A DNA stretch of 11,076 bases from contig CAUJKG010000187.1 of NCBI GenBank assembly GCA_963205465.1, forward strand, positions 1-11,076, read 5' to 3'. The translations under genes were made by a program, and so were the position numbers. Of the stretch, positions 6,493-11,076 are shown piece after piece. The stretch is from Pseudomonadota bacterium (GTDB lineage: Bacteria > Pseudomonadota > Alphaproteobacteria > Rhizobiales > Xanthobacteraceae). The notes beneath the pieces are model-generated. The model saw only the letters and a program-made list of their open reading frames with translations, was not told where the DNA came from and made no database searches. Numbering within the stretch: position 1 is the first letter of the stretch; each line of letters opens with the position of its first letter.

Positions 6493-7320
6493 ATGACTTA
6501 CATCGACGCCGCCACAGCACCGCTCCGGAAAACCGGTCAGATTCGCCTGCATAACGCGGCGGATTTCGAAGGCATGCGCCGCGCCGGACGCCTCGTCGCC
6601 GAAGCCCTCGACATGCTGGTCGAGCATGTGCAGCCGGGCGTTGCGACGGACCGGCTGGACCAACTCGTGTTCGATTTTGCCGCCGATCACGGAGCCTTGC
6701 CGGCGACCATGATGTACCGGGGTTATCGCAAGGCCACCTGCATCTCGATCAATCACGTCGTCTGTCACGGCATCCCCAACGACAAGCCGCTGCGCGAAGG
6801 CGATATCGTCAATATCGACGTGACGGTGATCGTGGACGGCTGGCATGGCGACTCGAGCCGCATGTATCTGGTCGGTGAGGTTCCGCGCCGCGCCGAGCGG
6901 CTGGTGGAAGTCACCTACGACGCTATGATGAAGGGAATTTCGGTGATCCGTCCCGGCGCTACCACCGGAGACATCGGTGCCGCGATCCAGGCAGTGGTCG
7001 AGCCGAACCACATGAGCGTGGTGCGTGACTTCTGCGGTCACGGCCTAGGCCGCTTGTTTCATGACGAGCCGAACATCGTGCATGTGGGCGTCGCCGGTGA
7101 GGGCGTTGTGCTCCGGCCCGGCATGTTCTTCACCGTCGAGCCGATGATCAATCTCGGCCGTCCGCATGTGAAAGTGTTGTCGGACGGATGGACCGCAGTC
7201 ACGCGGGACCGCTCGCTTTCGGCGCAGTTCGAACATTCGGTCGGCGTCACGGAAACCGGAGTCGAAATTTTTACGCTCTCGCCGAAAGGCTTTCACAAAC
7301 CGCCGTATAGTCAGGCGTAA
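6493..7320 (+). CDS. map: Type I methionine aminopeptidase
   Basis: Cytoplasmic dimetal hydrolase that removes the initiator methionine from new proteins (EC 3.4.11.18), normally essential. The 275-aa product has all five metal ligands: Asp109 (NIDVT), Asp120 (GDSSRM), His183 (CGHGLG), Glu216 (TVEPM) and Glu247 (QFEHSV), each exactly 12 positions later than in the E. coli enzyme as I recall it. The active-site His92 is in VCHGIP. About 12 extra N-terminal residues (TAPLRKTGQIRLHN region) are usual for alphaproteobacterial Map. The reading frame stays open upstream to an ATG at 6358, but that stretch runs through the intergenic repeat and gives a cysteine/arginine-rich peptide unlike Map, so the ATG at 6493 is chosen. 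radC follows after six bases, an arrangement I recall from other Rhizobiales, where sfsA is often also adjacent; sfsA is not here. Confidence 0.97.
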   Translation: MTYIDAATAPLRKTGQIRLHNAADFEGMRRAGRLVAEALDMLVEHVQPGVATDRLDQLVFDFAADHGALPATMMYRGYRKATCISINHVVCHGIPNDKPLREGDIVNIDVTVIVDGWHGDSSRMYLVGEVPRRAERLVEVTYDAMMKGISVIRPGATTGDIGAAIQAVVEPNHMSVVRDFCGHGLGRLFHDEPNIVHVGVAGEGVVLRPGMFFTVEPMINLGRPHVKVLSDGWTAVTRDRSLSAQFEHSVGVTETGVEIFTLSPKGFHKPPYSQA

Positions 7321-7326
7321 GTTCGA

Positions 7327-8034
7327 ATGGCGAAGGCGCGCGGTTCCGGATTTAAGGAAGCGCCGCATTACCATGGGCATCGCGAGCGGCTGCGTTCGCG
7401 CTTTCGCGAGTCCGGTCCCGCCGCGCTGGCCGATTACGAACTGCTCGAGCTCGTATTGTTCCGCGCCGTACCGCAGCGTGACGTGAAACCGCTTGCCAAG
7501 GCGCTGATCGAGCAGTTCGGCTCCTTTGCCGAGGTCATTTCCGCGCCGTCCGCGCGCCTGAAAGAGATCGACGGCGTTGGAGATGCCATCATCACCGAGT
7601 TCAAGGTGGTGGAAGCCGCGGCCCAGCATCTCGCCAAAGGCAGGATCAAGAGCAAGAAGGTGCTCTCGTCGTGGTCGGCGGTCATCGAATATTGCCGGAC
7701 GTCGATGGCTTTTGCCGATAAGGAGCAGTTCCGCATTCTCTTCCTCGACAAGCGAAACCAGTTGATCGCCGACGAGGTGCAGCAGAAGGGAACGGTCGAC
7801 CATACGCCGGTCTATCCGCGCGAGGTGGTGAAGCGCGCGCTCGAGCTATCGGCGACGGCGATCGTGCTCGTGCATAATCACCCGTCCGGCGACCCCACGC
7901 CGTCGCGCGCCGATATCCAGATGACGAAAACGATCATCGACGTCGCCCGCCCGCTCGGGATCGAGGTGCACGACCACATCATCGTCGGGAAAGACGGACA
8001 CGCGAGCTTGAAGGGCCTGCGGCTGATTTCCTAG
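7327..8034 (+). CDS. radC: RadC family JAMM-motif protein (UPF0758)
   Basis: A 235-aa RadC protein, once thought to act in DNA repair; its true role is unsettled. An N-terminal helix-hairpin-helix-like region (about 35-95, with IDGVGDAIITEFK) is followed by the MPN/JAB1 metalloprotease-like domain (about 112-235). The full zinc-binding JAMM set is present: Glu150, His183 and His185 in VHNHPSGD, Ser193 and Asp196 (PSRAD). The C-terminus has the usual EVHDHIIVG (213-221). The ATG at 7327 starts six bases after the map stop, so the two genes are probably one transcript; the ribosome site is weak (AGGCG, about 12 bases upstream). The stop codon ends one base before the stop of the convergent inhibitor gene, leaving no room for a separate terminator. 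Confidence 0.96.
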   Translation: MAKARGSGFKEAPHYHGHRERLRSRFRESGPAALADYELLELVLFRAVPQRDVKPLAKALIEQFGSFAEVISAPSARLKEIDGVGDAIITEFKVVEAAAQHLAKGRIKSKKVLSSWSAVIEYCRTSMAFADKEQFRILFLDKRNQLIADEVQQKGTVDHTPVYPREVVKRALELSATAIVLVHNHPSGDPTPSRADIQMTKTIIDVARPLGIEVHDHIIVGKDGHASLKGLRLIS

Positions 8035-8035
8035 T

Positions 8036-8737
8036 TCAGCGCGTCATCAACAGCGGGCGCGGGCGCGGCTGAAACTGGTCCGGCAACCGTGACCAGATTC
8101 CTTCTTCGTTGCGTCCGAGCCGGATCAAGCTGCCGCTTTTGGAGAACATCAGAATATCGCCGCTGGAAAGCTGCCAGCTTGCCGGCGCAAAAGCGGTGAT
8201 CGCGCTGTCGCATCCCGGTGCGATGCGAAGCGTGAAGCGGCCTTCGCCGGCTGCCTCATTGGTGAGCGTGATGGTGCAGATGGTCGGTCCGCCGGGCCGC
8301 GAGAGCGACCAATTGCCGAGAAGATCGGTAGGCTCAGTCTCCGGCGTGTCGGCGATGCGCAGATTGGTCAGGAAATAGACGCCGTCGTTATCGCGGATGG
8401 CTTCATAGACGCCGCCGACCCCTTCGGAGAACTCGGTGATGGCAACGCCCTTGGCATTGACGAAATTGATGCCGCCGGCAGGTGCAGGCTGCCATGCGAC
8501 GACCTCGGTCAGATGGGCAAATGCTTTGCTGCAGGCCGTGCGGTCGAAGGTTAGGGCAAAGCCGGGCGAGGCCGTTCTCGCTTCCAGCGTGATCGGGCAT
8601 TTGCGCTCGCCGAGCGCGTCGGCGAGCTGATAATTGGAGGCAAGCGCACGGGCCGACGCGTTCTCCTGCGCTTCTGCGCCCGCGAGGCAGGCGAGAAGCG
8701 GGAGAACGGCAAGAGCGAGGCGCGTCGTGCGGATCAT
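8036..8737 (-). CDS. Secreted AprI/Inh family metalloprotease inhibitor with two inhibitor domains
   Basis: A 233-aa exported protein. Residues 1-23 form a signal peptide (Arg-rich start, hydrophobic 7-20) with a possible signal peptidase I site at AEA/QE (23/24); LLAC at 14-17 could instead be a lipobox, making it a lipoprotein. Two similar domains follow. Domain 1 (about 32-113) has Cys47 and Cys69 plus Trp82; domain 2 (about 138-218) has Cys154 and Cys176 plus Trp188, with GNWSLSRPGG and ICTITLT, which are typical of AprI/Inh inhibitors of serralysin-type zinc proteases. Both cysteine pairs are 22 residues apart, so each domain should hold one disulfide. Single-domain inhibitors are about 110-130 aa, so this is a tandem form. 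The start ATG overlaps the stop of the upstream dehydrogenase gene (ATGA), implying coupled translation. No target protease gene is in the window, and inhibition is inferred from family membership only. Confidence 0.85.
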   Translation of the reverse strand: MIRTTRLALAVLPLLACLAGAEAQENASARALASNYQLADALGERKCPITLEARTASPGFALTFDRTACSKAFAHLTEVVAWQPAPAGGINFVNAKGVAITEFSEGVGGVYEAIRDNDGVYFLTNLRIADTPETEPTDLLGNWSLSRPGGPTICTITLTNEAAGEGRFTLRIAPGCDSAITAFAPASWQLSSGDILMFSKSGSLIRLGRNEEGIWSRLPDQFQPRPRPLLMTR

Positions 8738-9699
8738 TTTTTCGGTGGCCACGGCGTTTCGGGAACCGGCGTCAGCGGCGGTTTGCCGGAAGCCCAGGTA
8801 ACGAGATTGTCGACGACGAGTTGTCCCATCTTGTTGCGGCAATGCACCGAGGCGGAGCCGACATGAGGCAGGAGCACGACATGATCCATGTCGATCAGTG
8901 CTTGCGGCACTCTCGGCTCATCCTCGAAAACGTCGAGACCGGCGGAGAGAATCGTTTTGTTGCGCAACGCTTCGATCAAGGCCTGCTCGTCGATGACGGA
9001 GCCGCGCGCAACATTGATGACGATGCCGTTGGACCCTAGCGCTTCGAGCACTTCCTTGTTCACCATGTGCCTGGTGGCGGCACCGCCCGGCGTAATGACG
9101 ATCAACACGTCGACATCGCGCGCCATCGTCTTCAGATCGGGGTAGTGTTTGTAGGAAACACCCTCTGCTTTGTTGCGGGAATGATAGACAATCGGCGCGT
9201 TGAAGGCCTCCAATCTTCTTGCGATCGCTTTGCCGATGCGTCCCATGCCCACCACGCCAACGGTGCGGTCCTGCAGTGTTGCAGTGAAGGGAAATGGCTT
9301 CTCGAGCCACTTGCCGGCGCGGAGATAGCGGTCGGCTTGCGGCAATTGGCGAATGGTCGCAAGCAGGAGTCCGAGCGTGGTATCCGCCACCTCCTCGTTC
9401 AACACGTCCGGCGTGTTGGTGACGACGATGCCGTGCTCGCCGGCCCATTTCGCATCGACGGCGTCATAGCCGACCCCGAACGAAGCAATGATCTTCAGGG
9501 CGGGCAATTTCTGCATGAGCGCCGCATCGATTTTCAGGCCGGGGGTAGCGCCGATTGCCTGCACCCTGGGGCCGAATTCGGCGAGCAGTTTTTCCTGGTT
9601 CGCGGCCTTGTAAAGCCGTTCCACGGTAAAATGCTGTTCGAGTTGTTCCTCGATCATCCGCATCATGGGGCTGGTGATCAGCAGGTCGCGCTTGGTCAT
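8734..9699 (-). CDS. D-isomer-specific 2-hydroxyacid dehydrogenase (glyoxylate/hydroxypyruvate reductase-like)
   Basis: A 321-aa cytoplasmic enzyme that interconverts 2-oxo acids and D-2-hydroxy acids. The Rossmann domain has GVVGMGRIGKAIARRLEAF (148-166; GxGxxG at 151-156), followed by HSRN at 173-176. A serine-arginine pair at this point usually means NADPH preference, as in glyoxylate/hydroxypyruvate reductases. The catalytic set is complete: Arg232 (NVARGSVID), Glu261 (DVFEDEP) and His279 (LPHVGSAS). The substrate-domain motif is SFGVGYDAVD (73-82). The ATG at 9699 gives the normal family N-terminus (TKRDLLITSP); the longer open frame upstream encodes a basic peptide unlike the family. 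A weak GGAAAAGA lies upstream of the start. It is the first gene of a two-gene unit with the inhibitor gene, overlapping it by four bases. Substrate among glyoxylate, hydroxypyruvate and related acids is not decided by sequence. Confidence 0.93.
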   Translation of the reverse strand: MTKRDLLITSPMMRMIEEQLEQHFTVERLYKAANQEKLLAEFGPRVQAIGATPGLKIDAALMQKLPALKIIASFGVGYDAVDAKWAGEHGIVVTNTPDVLNEEVADTTLGLLLATIRQLPQADRYLRAGKWLEKPFPFTATLQDRTVGVVGMGRIGKAIARRLEAFNAPIVYHSRNKAEGVSYKHYPDLKTMARDVDVLIVITPGGAATRHMVNKEVLEALGSNGIVINVARGSVIDEQALIEALRNKTILSAGLDVFEDEPRVPQALIDMDHVVLLPHVGSASVHCRNKMGQLVVDNLVTWASGKPPLTPVPETPWPPKK

Positions 9700-9820
9700 T
9701 GTGGCGTCTTTTCCGTTTCTGTTTCGTTTCAGGCGTGGCGGCTGCTGGCAGCGCATCCGCGCCCCAAGAAAACCTTAAATGGTGCGGAAACGCTCCAACA
9801 TTCTTTCCGGGGCAGGCAGT

Positions 9821-10453
9821 ATGGCGACCAGTCCGAGCAATTCTATCAACCTTTCCGCGGTGCAGTCGATCCGAAAGGCGGTGCTGCTGGCTTTTGCCGT
9901 CGCAGGTATCGGGTTCGTGCTGGTGGGCGATTCAAGCTGGTCGAGCGGCACTTTCGTTCACGAGGCGATCGAATATTTCGGGCTGCTGCTGATCGTGTTT
10001 TGTATCTGCGGGCGGATGCTTTGCACGCTCTATATCGGCGGCCGCAAGATCGATCTCTTGGTGGCGGAAGGTCCCTATTCGATGGTCCGCAACCCGCTTT
10101 ATACGCTTTCGATCATCGGTGCGGTCGGTGCGGGCGCGCAACTCGGCAGTTTCGTGCTTGCGGCGGTGACGGGGGCGGTGGCTTACGTCGTATTCCTGCT
10201 CGTCGTCCTGAAGGAGGAGCAAGTGCTCCTCGCGCGTTTCGGAAAAACCTACGAGGATTACCTTGCGCGCGTGCCCCGGTTCTTTCCGAATTTTTCGCTC
10301 TGGAAGGACCTCGAGAAGATCGAAGTCAATCCGCGGCTGGTGCGCGTGACCGCGCTTGACGCGAGCGTTTTCCTCTTGTCCATCCCGCTCGCGGAAGGAT
10401 TCGAGTATCTGCACGACGTGGGCCTGCTGCCGACGCTGGTTTCGCTGCCGTGA
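9821..10453 (+). CDS. Isoprenylcysteine carboxyl methyltransferase/PEMT-like membrane methyltransferase
   Basis: A 210-aa integral membrane protein of the ICMT/phospholipid methyltransferase type, which uses S-adenosylmethionine inside the membrane. Hydrophobic segments lie at about 19-36, 50-70, 95-106, 110-130 and 178-192. The family signature is present: GPYSMVRNPLY (84-94; the common form has His where Asn91 is), the acidic KEEQ (131-134), then FGKTYEDYLARVPRFFP (140-156). The C-terminal tail adds one hydrophobic segment after the signature, which is common in proteobacterial homologues. The ATG at 9821 was chosen because of AGGCAG just upstream; ATG 9779 is in frame, would add 14 residues, and has no ribosome site. 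Bacteria lack prenylated CaaX proteins in general, so the substrate is unknown; lipids or small isoprenoids are options. It diverges from the dehydrogenase gene (121-base gap) and converges on the transporter gene. Confidence 0.87.
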   Translation: MATSPSNSINLSAVQSIRKAVLLAFAVAGIGFVLVGDSSWSSGTFVHEAIEYFGLLLIVFCICGRMLCTLYIGGRKIDLLVAEGPYSMVRNPLYTLSIIGAVGAGAQLGSFVLAAVTGAVAYVVFLLVVLKEEQVLLARFGKTYEDYLARVPRFFPNFSLWKDLEKIEVNPRLVRVTALDASVFLLSIPLAEGFEYLHDVGLLPTLVSLP

Positions 10454-10457
10454 GGCG

Positions 10458-11076
10458 CTATTTCTCGATGTTGGCTTCCAGCGAGGCTTGCGCCTTCATC
10501 TTGCGTTCGCGGTAGAGCAAATAGAGTCCCGACGCGATCACGATCAGTGCGCCGGCAATCGTCCAACCGGTCGGCAAATGGCCGAAGACGGCAAAGCTCG
10601 TAAGCGAAACCCACACGATCTGGAAATAAATGAAGGGTGCGAGCACGCCTGCCGGGGCGTAACGATGCGCGATAATCAGGAAGGTGTGCCCGATCAGGCC
10701 AAATAGACCGACCAAGATCATGCCGGTGATCACGAGCGGTTCGGTCGGCGTCTGCCAGACCCATGGCAGCGGGATCGAAGCGGCGAGCACGCCGACCAGC
10801 GCCGAATAAGTGATCGTCGTCTGCGTCGTGTCGTAGGGCGCGAGCGCGCGGGTCGAGATATTATAGAGAGCGTAACAACAGGCGCCTGCCAGCGAGAGAA
10901 ACGCAGTCGGATGGAGCGCGCCCGAGCCCGGACGGATGACGACCATAGCGCCTGCGAAACCGACCAGGATCGCAATCCAGCGCCGCCAGCCGATCCATTC
11001 TCCGAGAATGGGGCCTGCGAAGAGCGCAATGAAGAACGGCGTCGAGAACATGATCGCGGTGGTTTCGTCGAGCTGA
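10458..11076 (-). CDS. EamA/DMT family transporter (partial, C-terminal 205 residues)
   Basis: C-terminal two thirds of an inner-membrane drug/metabolite transporter; complete members have ten membrane helices in two EamA repeats and about 290-310 residues. The visible part begins near the end of repeat 1 with QLDETTAIMFSTPFF and PILGEWIGWRRW, where the conserved GE(xxxx)W/R pattern of the family is clear, and continues through GFAGAMVVIRPG. Repeat 2 follows, with about five hydrophobic segments (SLAGACCYALYNIS, YSALVGVLAASIPL, GMILVGLFGLIGHTFLII, FIYFQIVWVSLTSFAVFG, GALIVIASGLYLL). The tail is short and charged (YRERKMKAQASLEANIEK). The frame is open to the right edge, so the start is outside; the internal ATG at 11051 falls inside the domain and is not a real start. 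Four bases separate its TAG from the stop of the convergent methyltransferase. The exported compound is unknown. Confidence 0.92.
   Translation of the reverse strand, partial: QLDETTAIMFSTPFFIALFAGPILGEWIGWRRWIAILVGFAGAMVVIRPGSGALHPTAFLSLAGACCYALYNISTRALAPYDTTQTTITYSALVGVLAASIPLPWVWQTPTEPLVITGMILVGLFGLIGHTFLIIAHRYAPAGVLAPFIYFQIVWVSLTSFAVFGHLPTGWTIAGALIVIASGLYLLYRERKMKAQASLEANIEK

Noticed and set aside
9715..9730. Three closely spaced GTTTC units in the dehydrogenase-methyltransferase gap
   Set aside because: Too short and too few to call a repeat array or operator; it may simply be an A-rich stretch upstream of the minus-strand start.
9067..10359. Plus-strand open frame of 430 codons across the dehydrogenase and methyltransferase genes
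   Set aside because: It is antisense to one conserved gene and out of frame with the next, and its sequence shows no known motif; it is a GC-driven artefact.
1..11076. CRISPR arrays, tRNA or rRNA genes, insertion sequences, toxin-antitoxin or phage-defence genes
   Set aside because: I looked for direct-repeat arrays, terminal inverted repeats with transposase motifs, tRNA-like folds and small paired genes, and saw none that could be supported.

Overview
The window looks like an ordinary chromosomal segment of a GC-rich alphaproteobacterium, most likely a Hyphomicrobiales (Rhizobiales) member related to Bradyrhizobium, Rhodopseudomonas or Afipia. The basis is GC-rich third codon positions, protein sequences that read like that group, a map-radC gene pair, and an intergenic repeat (6346-6439) resembling one I recall as dispersed in these genomes. 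There are no rRNA or tRNA genes, insertion sequences, phage genes or CRISPR arrays. Coding density is very high, and both window edges cut through a gene.

Layout. A PLP-dependent aminotransferase (minus strand, C-terminus outside the window) diverges from a run of five plus-strand genes. These are a CorC/HlyC-type membrane protein with CBS domains, an IlvD/Edd dehydratase closest to D-xylonate dehydratase, an isocitrate lyase/PEP mutase superfamily enzyme, a GNAT acetyltransferase, and a DenD-like D-erythronate dehydrogenase. The dehydratase, lyase-family and GNAT genes are joined by two one-base TGATG stop/start overlaps. A 203-bp non-coding gap (6290-6492) with two inverted repeats and a dispersed palindromic repeat ends this block. 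Then come map (methionine aminopeptidase) and radC (JAMM-motif protein).

radC converges, with one base between the stop codons, on a minus-strand pair: a 2-hydroxyacid dehydrogenase followed, through a 4-base ATGA overlap, by a secreted protein made of two AprI/Inh protease-inhibitor domains. Diverging from the dehydrogenase is a plus-strand membrane methyltransferase of the isoprenylcysteine/PEMT type. It converges, with four bases between the stops, on a partial EamA (DMT) transporter that runs off the right edge.

How the genes may work together (inference). The dehydratase, lyase-superfamily enzyme and DenD-like dehydrogenase look like parts of a non-phosphorylative sugar-acid (aldonate) pathway. 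The dehydratase would give a 2-keto-3-deoxy acid, and the lyase-family protein is a candidate for its C-C cleavage; no classical KDX/KDG aldolase or semialdehyde dehydrogenase is in the window. The most notable items are this cluster, the double-domain protease inhibitor coupled to a dehydrogenase, and the repeat upstream of map. I did not find a clearly new type of biological system.
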